Part shown: positions 1 through 9,360 of the stretch, in pieces | Layout of the letters: the number at the start of each line of letters is the position of its first letter | Numbering within the stretch: the first letter of the stretch is position 1 | Source of the DNA: Lysinibacillus sp. OF-1 | GTDB lineage: Bacteria > Bacillota > Bacilli > Bacillales_A > Planococcaceae | Direction: 5' to 3' | Assembly: GCF_028356935.1 (NCBI RefSeq) | Contig: NZ_CP102798.1 | Span: forward strand, 4,030,001-4,094,000 | Length of the DNA: 64,000 nt | Program-made: the position numbers and the translations under genes | The notes under the pieces: model-generated | What the model was told of the DNA's origin: nothing | What the model saw: only the letters and a program-made list of their open reading frames with translations | Databases searched by the model: none

Positions 1-531
1 AGCTGTGAATAAAAGAACGCCTACAATTGCCGTTAAAATAGTTGCTGGTAGCATATATGTACCATTATAGATGATGGAATAGATCCATGCATTTTGATCG
101 CCAGCATATTCTGCAAAAAATACAGCGCCAGCCATCGTGTGGGCTGCATATCGTAAAAAGCCCGCAAGCACCGTACCTAATATAATGTAAAGTGCCATTT
201 TTGTTTTGTTGGCATTTTTGGCAGCCGCCAACACGGGTCCACGCACAACCGCCGCTAATCCTACAACTGTGAAAGCAACACCATAATCAAGGAATCCTTG
301 TAGCCAGTGCACAATCGTAGCACCAAACATGGTTTGCATTACACCTACGAGTAATCCAGTTGTTAGCCCAGCTACTAAGCCCCAGCGAAATGCTATTAAC
401 ATAATAGGTACCATGACTAGACTAACAGAACCACCTTGTGCCCATACTTTAAAGGAAACCTGATCAAGCACAAGAGCGATTGCTGCAAATATCGCAATCT
501 CCACAAGCATTAATAGTCTTTTTTTGTCCAT
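1..531 (-). CDS. thiT: Thiamine transporter ThiT, S component of an ECF transporter (3' end outside window)
   Basis: The first 177 residues of a very hydrophobic protein are present; the C-terminus lies beyond the left edge. The ATG at 531 follows a GGAGAG ribosome-binding site. The protein has about five to six membrane segments and the ThiT signatures: a GGSVSL stretch near residue 33, then VHWLQGFLDYGVAF near residue 75. The family usually has about 190 residues, so only some 15 are missing. ThiT binds thiamine outside the cell and works with the shared EcfAA'T module. A TPP riboswitch in the leader independently supports thiamine as the substrate. High confidence. Confidence 0.93.
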   Translation of the reverse strand, partial: MDKKRLLMLVEIAIFAAIALVLDQVSFKVWAQGGSVSLVMVPIMLIAFRWGLVAGLTTGLLVGVMQTMFGATIVHWLQGFLDYGVAFTVVGLAAVVRGPVLAAAKNANKTKMALYIILGTVLAGFLRYAAHTMAGAVFFAEYAGDQNAWIYSIIYNGTYMLPATILTAIVGVLLFTA

Positions 532-627
532 ATATATTCTCTCCTTTGTTCCGATGTAGGATACAAGAGCAGGAATAGAAATGCGCTGATATGTCTCTTT
601 CTGACACCTTTTTATTCCCTCAAGAAT

Positions 628-660
628 GAAAAAACGATGCCAGGACAGAGCCTCACATCG
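628..660 (-). terminator. Riboswitch-controlled intrinsic terminator before thiT
   Basis: On the minus strand a stem (CGATG...CATCG with inner AGG/CCT, one G-G mismatch) is followed by six T. It lies between the TPP aptamer and the thiT start, where ligand-dependent termination would act. Confidence 0.75.
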
Positions 661-679
661 TACTAGTGTCGGTTTCTAT

Positions 680-770
680 CCACATCCCTACGCAAGCGTT
701 AACTTACAGGTTCAAAGAGTCAAGGCATTACGTGCCCAGTCTCAGCTGACATCATCAGCTCCCCTTGTGG
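680..770 (-). promoter_or_regulatory. TPP riboswitch (THI element) aptamer
   Basis: Read on the minus strand, the conserved THI blocks occur in order: CACAAGGGGAGC, GCTGAGA, GAACCTG, then AACGCTTGCGTAGGGATGTG. CCACA at the 5' end pairs with TGTGG at the 3' end to form P1. It is followed by a terminator and thiT, so thiamine pyrophosphate should switch off transport. Direct sequence match to a well-known RNA family. Confidence 0.95.
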
Positions 771-902
771 TCGTTACATCTGAATTTATTTGAACATTCT
801 CATTGTACGCAAAGGATAGAAGGATTACAACCTCTTCCATATATTATTTTTTTGAAACTTTGCTGTTTTTCATGCGTAAATATTAAAAAAGGAGGTACAA
901 CT

Positions 903-1226
903 ATGGAGAACCAAAAAATTTTATCTGCCTTTAGTTATTTAAGTATTTTCTTCGCCCCTTTTATCGTCCCATTAATTGTGTACATTATTACGAAAGATAG
1001 TGACGTAAAAAGACATTCAATTCGTGCACTTATCTCTCATTTAATTCCTTTTGTTTTCGGCATTCTGTTCTTTATTGTCTTTGTTTTTTCTACATTTAAT
1101 TTGGATCCAACGTCCGGCAATAATAAGATGTTGATTATTTGGTTCGTTTCGTTTGCCATTTATGCCATCGTCTCACTAGGAATTGTAATATGGAATATTA
1201 TTCAAGCTGTTCGTGTTATTCGTTAA
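903..1226 (+). CDS. DUF4870 family small membrane protein
   Basis: A 107-residue protein beginning MENQKILSAFSYLSIFF. The ATG at 903 is chosen because AGGAGG lies just upstream; the longer open frame from 765 has no such site and runs through the riboswitch region. Three hydrophobic segments (about residues 10-28, 42-66 and 78-102) and the charged KDSDVKRHS loop after the first fit the DUF4870 (Tic20-like) family. Its function is unknown. A 40-codon gene follows 55 bases downstream and probably shares the transcript. Confidence 0.7.
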   Translation: MENQKILSAFSYLSIFFAPFIVPLIVYIITKDSDVKRHSIRALISHLIPFVFGILFFIVFVFSTFNLDPTSGNNKMLIIWFVSFAIYAIVSLGIVIWNIIQAVRVIR

Positions 1227-1281
1227 TGTTTCATTTTTAAGCGAAACAGGTAGTAGTAATTGTAAAAGGAGCTGTTTTTGA

Positions 1282-1404
1282 ATGAAAGTATCAAATGTTG
1301 TGAAAACCGCCGTAAAATTAGCACCTATTGTTATTCCTATCGTGAAAAAAGTAATGGCTGCAAAAAAAGGGACAACACCTACAGCCACCCCTCGAAAAAA
1401 ATAA
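1282..1404 (+). CDS. Small basic hydrophobic protein, function unknown
   Basis: A 40-residue ORF (MKVSNVVKTAVKLAPIVIPI...) with AAAAGGAG at good spacing before the ATG. It has one hydrophobic stretch (residues 11-24) and is rich in lysine, ending in a basic tail. Size and composition recall short membrane-associated peptides found in many Bacillaceae, but I do not recognise a named family. It follows the DUF4870 gene and ends at a hairpin terminator, which supports it being a real final gene of a two-gene unit. Confidence 0.5.
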   Translation: MKVSNVVKTAVKLAPIVIPIVKKVMAAKKGTTPTATPRKK

Positions 1405-1410
1405 ACAGCA

Positions 1411-1443
1411 GGCGTATTCCCTTGTTTTGGAAATACGCCTTTT
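1411..1443. terminator. Bidirectional terminator between convergent genes
   Basis: GGCGTATT pairs with AATACGCC around a short loop. T-rich tracts follow in both directions, so it can end both the plus-strand small genes and sbcC. Confidence 0.8.
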
Positions 1444-1445
1444 AT

Positions 1446-4400
1446 TTATTTCACTTCAAAGTGGGTTTGACTATGTCCATTCAATGTTTTTTCTACATGT
1501 AAGACCGCTGGCATCGCCGATTTTAATTCAGGCACATGAGAAATCACGCCAATCATACGACCAGAATCCTGTAAAGCAATTAATGTATCAATTGCTTTAT
1601 TCAAAGATTCCTCATCAAGCGAGCCAAAGCCCTCATCAATAAACATGGTTTCAATATGAATATTCCCTTGGAAGCTTTGAATGACATCTGCCATTCCTAA
1701 AGCAAGACTTAAGGAAGCATTAAATTTTTCGCCACCGGATAATGTTTTCACATCACGTAATTGATCCGTATAGGCATCATATACATCAAGCCCAAGCCCA
1801 CTTTGCTTCGCATGCTTTTCTAGTCTATCAGAACGTCTAAGCTCAAATTGACCATTTGATAAGTGATAAAGACGAATATTAGCGGCATCGGTAATTTGGT
1901 CTAAGTAATTAATTTGAATGTATCGCTCAAAGGACAGCTTTTTCGAATTTTGTCCGTTTAATAATCCATAGAGTTCCTTTACTCGACCAGCTTCTTGTTC
2001 AAGTAACTGAAGCTCTCTCGCTGTTTCTTCCACTTTTTTTATAAAGCCCTGGCATGCTTGTGCAAAACCATTCATCTGTTGCAAACGTTTAAATGCTTCC
2101 TCATACGCTGTACGAAGTTGTTCTACTTTTGCTTCCATCACCACTAAATCTTGCTTCTCTTTCCCTTGAAGATACATAGCCCCTTCAGTTATTTGGATTT
2201 TCAGGGTATGTACCTGTAAAGCATAGTCACTGCATACTTTGCGAAGCGCCTCCAATTGGCTCGCACTCCGTTTGGCAGCTGCGTATTCCTCATAGCTGTC
2301 AAAGCCGATTTCCTGCATGCTTGCTGAAAATTGCTGCCGCTTTTCATTCATTTTGAGTTGTAATTCCTCAAAAGATTGTTTGGCGATTTCTACAGTTAGT
2401 TTTGCATTACTTGTCGCTTCTTTTACGACATGCAAATTTTCTTGACTCTCTTGCCATGTTTTTTGCAAATCCATTTTCTGTTTACTAACATCCGTAAGTT
2501 GTTGCTTTAATTGCTGTAATGTTGGTAAATTGGCTGGCATCTGCTTGAGCTGTTCTTCTACAACCGCTTGTAATCTTGTCCATTCTTTCATGTGCTCAGC
2601 TAAATATTGCTCTAATTCCATCTGTTTATTTCTAAGCTGCTCTATTCTATCACGTTGATGCTTTAGCTTTAATCGCATATCTGCTAGTTGATGATGGACA
2701 ACTTTTAAGCTCGCAATCTCTTGCTCCGTCTTGTGTAAAGTAGCGATGAGCTGTGCTTGGTCTTCTTGTTTAATATGCTGTGCTTCTAGCTGCTGATATG
2801 TATCTTGAAGAAGCTGTTGCGTAGATGACAAAAGTGCTGCCTTCTCTAGATACATACGCTCGTCTGAAGAAGCCTTCACTCTTAACGTTTCCACTTGAGC
2901 AAGTTCAATAACTTCCAGTTGCTCTTTATGTGTTTTCTCGTGAGTCATACTGCCACAAACAGGGCAGGGCTCCCCTTCCTTTAGCTGTTCCGCTAAAATA
3001 CTAGCCTGACTTGTCAGCCACCGTTGCTGCAATAATAGAAGGGCCTTTTTACTTTCTTGATAGTGAATGTCTGAGGCAGCTACGTCCTGCTGTGCTAACT
3101 CTACGGCACTTTTATATTTCTCAGCTTGTTTGACTAAAGCTACCTGTTCGCGTAGTTTCGGTAACTGTTCTAAGTAGCTTTCATATGGCTCAACCTGTTT
3201 TTCATAGCCTTCCATCGTTTGAGAAAATTGCTGCAATTGCTCTTGTTCTTTTTCCAATAACGTCAGGTTATCAGCCACCGCCATTTTTGCTGTTTCAACA
3301 TATTGCTCAGCTATTTGCAGCTGCTGCACGTTGTTTTCATAGGCCTCGAATTTAGGTAATGACGCTAATAATTGCAATTCCTGCTGCAAAATTTGTTGAC
3401 GCTCAGGCTCTTTCGCCTCTTCTACCCTATATTTTTCTTGGGCTCGCTGCAGTTGCTCTTCTGTTTGCTGATGCTTAACTTGTGCTTGCTGAAAAGCTTG
3501 TTCCTTTACATTAAGTTCAGCACGTAAATCAATGCATTGTTGTTCAAGTAGCATAAGTCGCTCTGCTTGTTCTGCTAAAACAATCTCCTGCTCCTTCGCT
3601 CTGTATACGTCTTGCTCTTGTAACAGCATTTGTAGTCGCTGCTGTCGATTCGCTTGCTCATCAAATTGCTCATTCAGTGTTTTAGCTAATCGATAATATT
3701 CTTGTTCTTTTTGATGAAGGCTATAAGCTTCTTCATATTGTAGCTGTTCATCCTCAATACATTTTGTATAGTAAATAATCTCCTCATCAAGTGCCTGCTT
3801 TAGTTGATGTAAATTTTCCGTTTTGTCAGCAATTAATGTGAATAACGCTGATGAACGTTGTGGTAAGACACCGTCAATTTGACCAAGTAAATGTTCTTTT
3901 AATTGTTTGGCACGTTGTAGATCACTCTCTGCCTCTTTTCGTTTAGCATCAAGCTTTTTCGTCATGACACCAAAGCGGTCTGTTTTAAAGATTTTCCGCA
4001 AAATAACTTCTTTGTTTGTAGAATCTGAGGTTAATAGCTTGCGAAATTCACCTTGAGGTAGCATCACAATTTGGCTAAATTGATCTTTTGTGAGACCTAT
4101 TATTTCCTGCAATTTTTTATCGACTTCAAGCGTTTGCTGCTTCTCTACAATGCTATAATCAAGCTTTCCCTCTTTTACTTCAGCTAACTCTATTTTCTTC
4201 CCAGTAATCGTTTTATTTTTTTCTTTAATATGACCGGGCTGTCGTATTATTTGATAGACCCTTCCATGCATTTCAAACATGAGCTCTACAGCTGTATAAA
4301 TATCATCATGAGCAAAGCCACTTCGCAGTAAAGCCGTATCCTGACGATCCTCACCACTGCCTGATCCGTAAAGGGCATAACAAATGGCATCAAAAATGGT

Positions 4401-4526
4401 TGTTTTTCCAGCACCGGTTTTACCAGAAATAGCAAACAATCGATGTTCCCCTAGTTCTTGAAAATCAATTACTTCAGTGTCTTTATAGGGACCAAATGCA
4501 GTAATCGTTAACTTTAATGGCTTCAT
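1446..4526 (-). CDS. sbcC: SbcC, ATPase subunit of the SbcCD nuclease
   Basis: 1026 residues, the usual SbcC size. The Walker A motif GKTGAGKTT is at residues 35-43. A long coiled coil rich in Gln, Glu and Leu carries the zinc hook CPVC near residue 520. The ABC signature LSGGEKFN and Walker B FIDEGFGSLDEE are near the C-terminus. With SbcD it forms the Mre11/Rad50-like complex that cleaves DNA hairpins and processes double-strand ends. The start overlaps the end of sbcD by 4 bases (ATGA), so the two are translationally coupled. Confidence 0.96.
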   Translation of the reverse strand: MKPLKLTITAFGPYKDTEVIDFQELGEHRLFAISGKTGAGKTTIFDAICYALYGSGSGEDRQDTALLRSGFAHDDIYTAVELMFEMHGRVYQIIRQPGHIKEKNKTITGKKIELAEVKEGKLDYSIVEKQQTLEVDKKLQEIIGLTKDQFSQIVMLPQGEFRKLLTSDSTNKEVILRKIFKTDRFGVMTKKLDAKRKEAESDLQRAKQLKEHLLGQIDGVLPQRSSALFTLIADKTENLHQLKQALDEEIIYYTKCIEDEQLQYEEAYSLHQKEQEYYRLAKTLNEQFDEQANRQQRLQMLLQEQDVYRAKEQEIVLAEQAERLMLLEQQCIDLRAELNVKEQAFQQAQVKHQQTEEQLQRAQEKYRVEEAKEPERQQILQQELQLLASLPKFEAYENNVQQLQIAEQYVETAKMAVADNLTLLEKEQEQLQQFSQTMEGYEKQVEPYESYLEQLPKLREQVALVKQAEKYKSAVELAQQDVAASDIHYQESKKALLLLQQRWLTSQASILAEQLKEGEPCPVCGSMTHEKTHKEQLEVIELAQVETLRVKASSDERMYLEKAALLSSTQQLLQDTYQQLEAQHIKQEDQAQLIATLHKTEQEIASLKVVHHQLADMRLKLKHQRDRIEQLRNKQMELEQYLAEHMKEWTRLQAVVEEQLKQMPANLPTLQQLKQQLTDVSKQKMDLQKTWQESQENLHVVKEATSNAKLTVEIAKQSFEELQLKMNEKRQQFSASMQEIGFDSYEEYAAAKRSASQLEALRKVCSDYALQVHTLKIQITEGAMYLQGKEKQDLVVMEAKVEQLRTAYEEAFKRLQQMNGFAQACQGFIKKVEETARELQLLEQEAGRVKELYGLLNGQNSKKLSFERYIQINYLDQITDAANIRLYHLSNGQFELRRSDRLEKHAKQSGLGLDVYDAYTDQLRDVKTLSGGEKFNASLSLALGMADVIQSFQGNIHIETMFIDEGFGSLDEESLNKAIDTLIALQDSGRMIGVISHVPELKSAMPAVLHVEKTLNGHSQTHFEVK

Positions 4527-5680
4527 TTTACTGTCTCTCGCTCCTCATCTAATAATTCCTGTAACATCTCTGTGAAAAGGCGTTCCGTATCTTCATCTGG
4601 CTGAATACCGATAATATCGGTAAAGAAAGAACGGAATAAATCAATATCCTCTAGTTTTTCCGTTTCTACAACTTGTAGCTCACGCGACACCTCTTGTCGT
4701 AATACCTTACGTTCCACATGCATAGCGTGCGGAAACACACTGCGAATGCGTTCCATCGGCGAAGACACCGAAGTTGTATCCGTCAATCTGACAAATACAT
4801 AATCATCACTTGGTGTGAGCTTTAATAAATCCTCTAATTGACCTTCTACTACTCGTAAATCTCTTCTTGGCACAAGCTTTCTTTTAGTTACTGTGCTATT
4901 ACCATGCTCATCTAAATCAATGATTAAAAAGCCTTTTTCATGTAAATGCTCAGATAACGAATATTTTAATGGAGAGCCTGCATAGCGAATGGTTTCATTT
5001 AAGACAAAATGTGCCTTATGTAGATGCCCAAGTGCTGTATAATGAAAGGGTTTAAATAAAGCTGCACTCACACAATCTGAGCCTCCTATGGAAAGCGGTC
5101 GCTCTGAATCACTTGTATTCGCTTCTTCCTCACCATACTTCGTTACAAAAGCATGTCCAACAAAAACATGACGTTTGCTTGAATCCATGTCTGGCGTGAT
5201 ATACTCAATTATTTTTTGCATGGCATCTTGATGAGAGCGGATTGCCTCTTCTTCAAAGATGCTGCGAATAGAAGCCGGCTCTGCATACGGTACAAGATGG
5301 AAATGCACTTCGCCATGCTCATCATTCAAAACAATAGGTGCATGATTTTTTGTAAATTGACCCTTGATATATAAACCGCTATCACTCATTAAACGACTAC
5401 CGAAATTCAGTCGACCTGCACTATCATGATTTCCCGCCACCGCTAAAACAGGAATCTTCTTCTCTAATACAATTTTCGCTACTACATCATTTAGTAAATT
5501 GACTGCCTCTATAGGAGGCATCGAACGGTCATATAGATCACCTGCTATGACAATTACATCTGGTTTTTCCTCATCTATCGCTTGTATAAATTGTTCGAGA
5601 ATATACTGTTGATCTTCTGTCATATAGACACCTTGAACAAGTTTTCCTAAGTGCCAATCTGCTGTATGAAATATTTTCAT
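4523..5680 (-). CDS. sbcD: SbcD, nuclease subunit of SbcCD
   Basis: A 385-residue calcineurin-like phosphoesterase of the Mre11 family. Metal-binding motifs appear in order: DWHLGK (8-13), GDLYDRS (47-53), GNHD (83-86), a VGHAFVT block, and GHLHKAH. The family length is about 390. It is first in the sbcDC unit and overlaps sbcC by 4 bases. It provides the Mn-dependent exonuclease and endonuclease activity on hairpins and DNA ends. The ATG has the GGAGGT site close upstream. Confidence 0.96.
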   Translation of the reverse strand: MKIFHTADWHLGKLVQGVYMTEDQQYILEQFIQAIDEEKPDVIVIAGDLYDRSMPPIEAVNLLNDVVAKIVLEKKIPVLAVAGNHDSAGRLNFGSRLMSDSGLYIKGQFTKNHAPIVLNDEHGEVHFHLVPYAEPASIRSIFEEEAIRSHQDAMQKIIEYITPDMDSSKRHVFVGHAFVTKYGEEEANTSDSERPLSIGGSDCVSAALFKPFHYTALGHLHKAHFVLNETIRYAGSPLKYSLSEHLHEKGFLIIDLDEHGNSTVTKRKLVPRRDLRVVEGQLEDLLKLTPSDDYVFVRLTDTTSVSSPMERIRSVFPHAMHVERKVLRQEVSRELQVVETEKLEDIDLFRSFFTDIIGIQPDEDTERLFTEMLQELLDEERETVK

Positions 5681-5778
5681 TGTTGTACCTCCTAGTCTTC
5701 TTTCTATTTTAGCATGACTATTGCCTCTCTAGTGCTCTCTAGCAGTTTAGTAGTTCTATCCAATATTGGCTTTCATAG

Positions 5779-5807
5779 AAAAAAAGCATCTTATTGGGTA
5801 AGATGCC
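5779..5807 (-). terminator. Intrinsic terminator after the GDSL esterase gene
   Basis: On the minus strand GGCATCTTA pairs with TAAGATGC and is followed by seven T, 16 bases past the stop of the esterase gene. Confidence 0.8.
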
Positions 5808-5822
5808 TTTGCTAACGATTAT

Positions 5823-6725
5823 TTAGATGTTTTTGATAAAAGCTTGATAACCTGGGAATCCCTGAATAACGTAAGCAACACGAGCAGGCTGTTGTTGTGT
5901 CACTTTCTCTTTCCGGGGCTTCGCTGATGATTGTTGCTTGACAATTTCCTCAAATGACAAAGGATTTGCCTTAGGTAATTCTGATGAAGAAATCTGTAAA
6001 GCATCACTACCACTATAAGCCTGTAAAAATGAGTTAGCCATTTGACGATAGCCTTCAGCATTCGGGTGGACGTCAGCACTATTTGGTAAATAGCTTGTTC
6101 CATTCAATCCAAAGGCATCATAGACATCTACATAAACTGCTCCTGCATGCTCTGCCTGTTGCTGTAAAATCGCATTTAATTTAACTAGCTGTGCATTGGT
6201 TCCTTCTTTTTGCGACGGATGGACAGTTGGATAGGCAAAATAATAGCCCATGACATATACCTTTGCTTTTGGTGCACGTTCTACTAACTCATCTAAAATC
6301 GTTGTCATATTTTTTCTCGCCAAGTTTAAAGCGTAATCTGTCTGCAACTGTGAAAAAGCTAAAGTTCCAGCACTTGGGTTCACCTGAACAAGACGCAATA
6401 AATCATTGGCACCTGCTGACACCGTAATCAGTGTGGCGTTTGCTAATAAATGTTGCGCTTCCTCCGATTGAATTCGGTCTAACACATTCGCTGTTGTAAA
6501 GCCTGGAAAAGCGAGCTCTTTTGTATAAAACGATAATTGTCCAATCGAACTTAATTTCATGGCAATTAAATCACTATACCCTACATCAATTTCTTGATAA
6601 GGTGTTTGACCTGCAGCTAATGAATCTCCAATCGCCACGTAGCTTTCCGTTTGAGCAAAAGCAGATGAAGTCCAATATGTCATGGATAATATCGTCACAC
6701 CGATTAAGCTCCATAATCGTCTCAT
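5823..6725 (-). CDS. Secreted SGNH/GDSL-family esterase or lipase
   Basis: 300 residues with a signal peptide (MRR, hydrophobic core, cleavage likely after SSAFA near residue 24). The mature protein has the SGNH blocks: AIGDSLAAG with the nucleophile Ser, SAGANDLL with the oxyanion Asn, and the Asp-His pair in DVHPNAEGY. An unusual Lys/Gln-rich C-terminal tail of about 60 residues follows the catalytic domain. The substrate cannot be read from sequence; candidates are acyl esters or acetylated cell-wall sugars. GGAGGAGAG precedes the ATG. It appears to be transcribed alone. Confidence 0.85.
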   Translation of the reverse strand: MRRLWSLIGVTILSMTYWTSSAFAQTESYVAIGDSLAAGQTPYQEIDVGYSDLIAMKLSSIGQLSFYTKELAFPGFTTANVLDRIQSEEAQHLLANATLITVSAGANDLLRLVQVNPSAGTLAFSQLQTDYALNLARKNMTTILDELVERAPKAKVYVMGYYFAYPTVHPSQKEGTNAQLVKLNAILQQQAEHAGAVYVDVYDAFGLNGTSYLPNSADVHPNAEGYRQMANSFLQAYSGSDALQISSSELPKANPLSFEEIVKQQSSAKPRKEKVTQQQPARVAYVIQGFPGYQAFIKNI

Positions 6726-6756
6726 CTGCTCTCCTCCTTTTCTTTTTGACTAAAGA

Positions 6757-7986
6757 TTAAAAAGCCCAGCTACCCTTACGGAAAATAGGCTCTACCGTAC
6801 CATCTGGTAAAATACCATCAATGTCCATTTCTCCGCTGCCAATCATAAAATCTTCGTGTGTCACAGAAATATTAGCTCCTAATGCTTCAAGCTGACCATT
6901 TTCTAAGTCTCTACCACCTTCTAAGCAAGTCGGATATGCTTCACCAATAGCTAAATGGTTTGAAGCATTTTCATCGAATAATGTATTGAAATATAAAATC
7001 TCTGACGCTGAAATAGGTGATTCGTGAGGGACAAGTGCTACTTCACCTAAATAGCTTGAGCCTTCATCCACTTGAATTAGTTCTTGTAATAAATCATGAC
7101 CAACTTCAGCCTCTGCCTTAATAATTTTGCCCTCTTCAAATGTTAATTTAAAGCCATCAATCATATTGCCTTGATAAACTAATGGCTTTGAATTACTGAC
7201 ATAACCGTTTACACCTTGCTTCATTGGAAGAGTATACACTTCTTCAGTTGGCATATTGGCAACAAAGACATTATCCTCTGGCGTTTTACTGCCACCCGTA
7301 ACCCATTTATGTTGTGGTGCTAAAGCAATTGTTAAATCTGTACCCGGTGCTGTATAGTGAAGCTTTGCATACTTTTTATTATTTAGAAGCTGTGCACGCG
7401 ATTCTAAATTGGCTATATGCTGACGCCAATTGTCCACTGCATTGCCTTCCCCAATATGCACTGTTTTAAAGATTGCCTCCCATAAGGCAGGTACTTGCTG
7501 CTCTTCTGTTAAATGGGGGAATACCTTTGCTGCCCATTTAGGTGAAGGGACCGCAACAATGGACCAAGCAATTAAATCCTTCATGACGGCATTACGATAA
7601 TTTTTCAATGCTGCACCAGATACTTTTTGGTGGGTTGCTAATCTGTCTGCCGGAATGCCTGTCAAATTATCAGGATCTGCTGCATCAATCCATAATAGAG
7701 CCCCTTTACGTTCAATAAGCTCATCACGCATTTTTACGACCCATTCAGGGAAGCGACTAAACTCCTCGTCAGAAGCATGTTCAAAATAGGCACGATCCAT
7801 TTCGTCATCTGAAAAATTCACATGTACACGTCCTGCGCCAGCCTTATAAGCCTCTTTAACAACTAAACGAACAAAATCCAAAGCATCTACCGATGTATTG
7901 ACTAATAGGTACTGACCTGGTTGGATGTTGACACCCACTTTTACCGCAAGCTCTGCATATGCCTGTAATTTTTCTTCAAACGTCAT
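6757..7986 (-). CDS. Aminopeptidase, M29 family (AmpS/PepS type)
   Basis: 409 residues from the ATG at 7986, matching the usual length near 410. That start is preferred because GCGAGGG precedes it at good spacing, whereas the earlier in-frame codon lies inside the helicase gene. M29 features include an N-terminal TFEEKLQAYAELAVKVGVN block, a central IPTEE-like MPTEEVYTLP, the HLAIGEAYP motif and the C-terminal HEDFMIGSGEMDIDG. These are metal-dependent cytosolic exopeptidases releasing N-terminal residues. The gene starts 1 base after the helicase stop, so the two are cotranscribed. Confidence 0.93.
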   Translation of the reverse strand: MTFEEKLQAYAELAVKVGVNIQPGQYLLVNTSVDALDFVRLVVKEAYKAGAGRVHVNFSDDEMDRAYFEHASDEEFSRFPEWVVKMRDELIERKGALLWIDAADPDNLTGIPADRLATHQKVSGAALKNYRNAVMKDLIAWSIVAVPSPKWAAKVFPHLTEEQQVPALWEAIFKTVHIGEGNAVDNWRQHIANLESRAQLLNNKKYAKLHYTAPGTDLTIALAPQHKWVTGGSKTPEDNVFVANMPTEEVYTLPMKQGVNGYVSNSKPLVYQGNMIDGFKLTFEEGKIIKAEAEVGHDLLQELIQVDEGSSYLGEVALVPHESPISASEILYFNTLFDENASNHLAIGEAYPTCLEGGRDLENGQLEALGANISVTHEDFMIGSGEMDIDGILPDGTVEPIFRKGSWAF

Positions 7987-7987
7987 A

Positions 7988-9136
7988 TTAATTCCCTCGC
8001 TTTTGTCCAATTGTTTTAGAATTACCTTCCATCAGCTTGCCATCATGCCATATTTTTTGCACAGGCTTGCCTGGTACTTCCCTTGTCCACTTTTTATACG
8101 TTTTTTCATCATGATACGATAATAACGTTAATACTTCACCATCTGCGCCCGCACGACCTGTACGACCTGAACGATGTAAATACTGCTCAATTGTTCGTGG
8201 TACATCAACATGAATAACATGTGTTAAACCAGCAATATCTAAACCACGAGCCGCAATATCTGTGGCAATTAAAATACGGGCATCTCCTTTACGGAATGCA
8301 TCTAACGCTTTTTTTCGTTCTTCTTTTTTCATGTCGGAATGAAGAGTGACAATTGGTGCTGAGCGGTACTGCAGTTTTGTTTCCTTCATTAATAATTGAT
8401 CGATATTATTGACAAAAGCTAGTGCTCTTAAGCCTTCTGTATGTGAGAGTCGACGTAGGAAATCTGTTTTATCACGTTCTTCTACTTTCACAAACGAATG
8501 TACTACTTTACCGACCTTTAACATATCCTCAGGTTTAATTTTAAAACGTAAAGGTTCAAACATCATACGACTTGCTACTAATTCAATTTCCTCCGTTATC
8601 GTAGCCGAAACAACAACGACTTGTCGGCCAAAAGCCGAGCCTTCGATAAAGGATTTGACGACAACACGGTATTCACGACTCAGTAATTGATCGCACTCAT
8701 CTAAAATAACCGTTTCAATTTCTTTTAGTTTTAATTTCCCTGCCCGTGCTAATTCATTTAAACGACCAGGTGTGCCAACGACAATCGTTGGTTTTTTCTT
8801 TAGCTTTTCAATTTGACGAGCAGAATTGGCACCACCAATCAGTTGTTGAACTGTAATATCTGTGCCTGCCGTCCATTCACGGATAACTTCTACAATCTGC
8901 ATCGCAAGCTCTTGTGAAGGAGCTACAATCAGTCCTTGTGTTTGCTTTTTTGCCCCATTCACTTTATTCAATAATGGTAAAACATACGCTAATGTTTTAC
9001 CTGATCCTGTTGGCGATTCCGCTACAATATCTTTGCCTTCAAGCATAGCTGGTATCATTTCATCTTGAATTTTCATGGGTGTTTCAAAATTCCATTTTGC
9101 TTGTATTTCTTCTTTTAATAAATTAATGACTGACAT
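7988..9136 (-). CDS. yfmL: DEAD-box RNA helicase, YfmL type
   Basis: 382 residues from the ATG at 9136, which has AAGGTGGG upstream; an in-frame GTG at 9148 lies inside that site and is rejected. Helicase motifs are in order: the Q-motif region TPMKIQDEMIP, motif I SPTGSGKT (41-48), GG, TPGRL, motif II DECD (a DECD variant of DEAD), SAT, and HRSGRTGRAG. There is no long C-terminal extension, which matches B. subtilis YfmL, linked to 50S ribosome assembly, better than CshA. Translationally coupled to the aminopeptidase. Confidence 0.85.
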   Translation of the reverse strand: MSVINLLKEEIQAKWNFETPMKIQDEMIPAMLEGKDIVAESPTGSGKTLAYVLPLLNKVNGAKKQTQGLIVAPSQELAMQIVEVIREWTAGTDITVQQLIGGANSARQIEKLKKKPTIVVGTPGRLNELARAGKLKLKEIETVILDECDQLLSREYRVVVKSFIEGSAFGRQVVVVSATITEEIELVASRMMFEPLRFKIKPEDMLKVGKVVHSFVKVEERDKTDFLRRLSHTEGLRALAFVNNIDQLLMKETKLQYRSAPIVTLHSDMKKEERKKALDAFRKGDARILIATDIAARGLDIAGLTHVIHVDVPRTIEQYLHRSGRTGRAGADGEVLTLLSYHDEKTYKKWTREVPGKPVQKIWHDGKLMEGNSKTIGQKRGN

Positions 9137-9250
9137 GTTATTTCCCACCTTCTATCTACTTGACACTAGTTTAACACACTCCGCCGTTTCCTACTTTATA
9201 TGTACGAAGCTATTGTCCAATCGTTTCAGGAAACCATTGATTCCTTCCAT

Positions 9251-9345
9251 AAAAAATCTGCCTAACCCAACACGGAAAAAAGTAAGCTTGACCACAACTC
9301 TTTAAAGACTTGTAGCTTACCCGTGAAAAGCAAGCAGATCCTTTT
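9251..9345 (-). terminator. Long structured hairpin at the 3' end of the D-Asp operon
   Basis: On the minus strand nested pairs GATCTGC/GGCAGAT, CACGG/CCGTG, GTAAGCT/AGCTTAC and ACAA/TTGT stack around a short loop, and the outer stem ends in TTTTTT. It lies 16 bases after the racemase stop. It can act as a terminator, but it is far longer than the neighbouring terminators. Confidence 0.6.
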
Positions 9346-9360
9346 CAATTTATTTAACGA

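Noticed and set aside
1446-4526. Internal CxxC and long coiled coil considered as an SMC-like protein
   Set aside because: The CPVC zinc hook, length and coupling to sbcD identify SbcC; SMC has a hinge domain without the hook.
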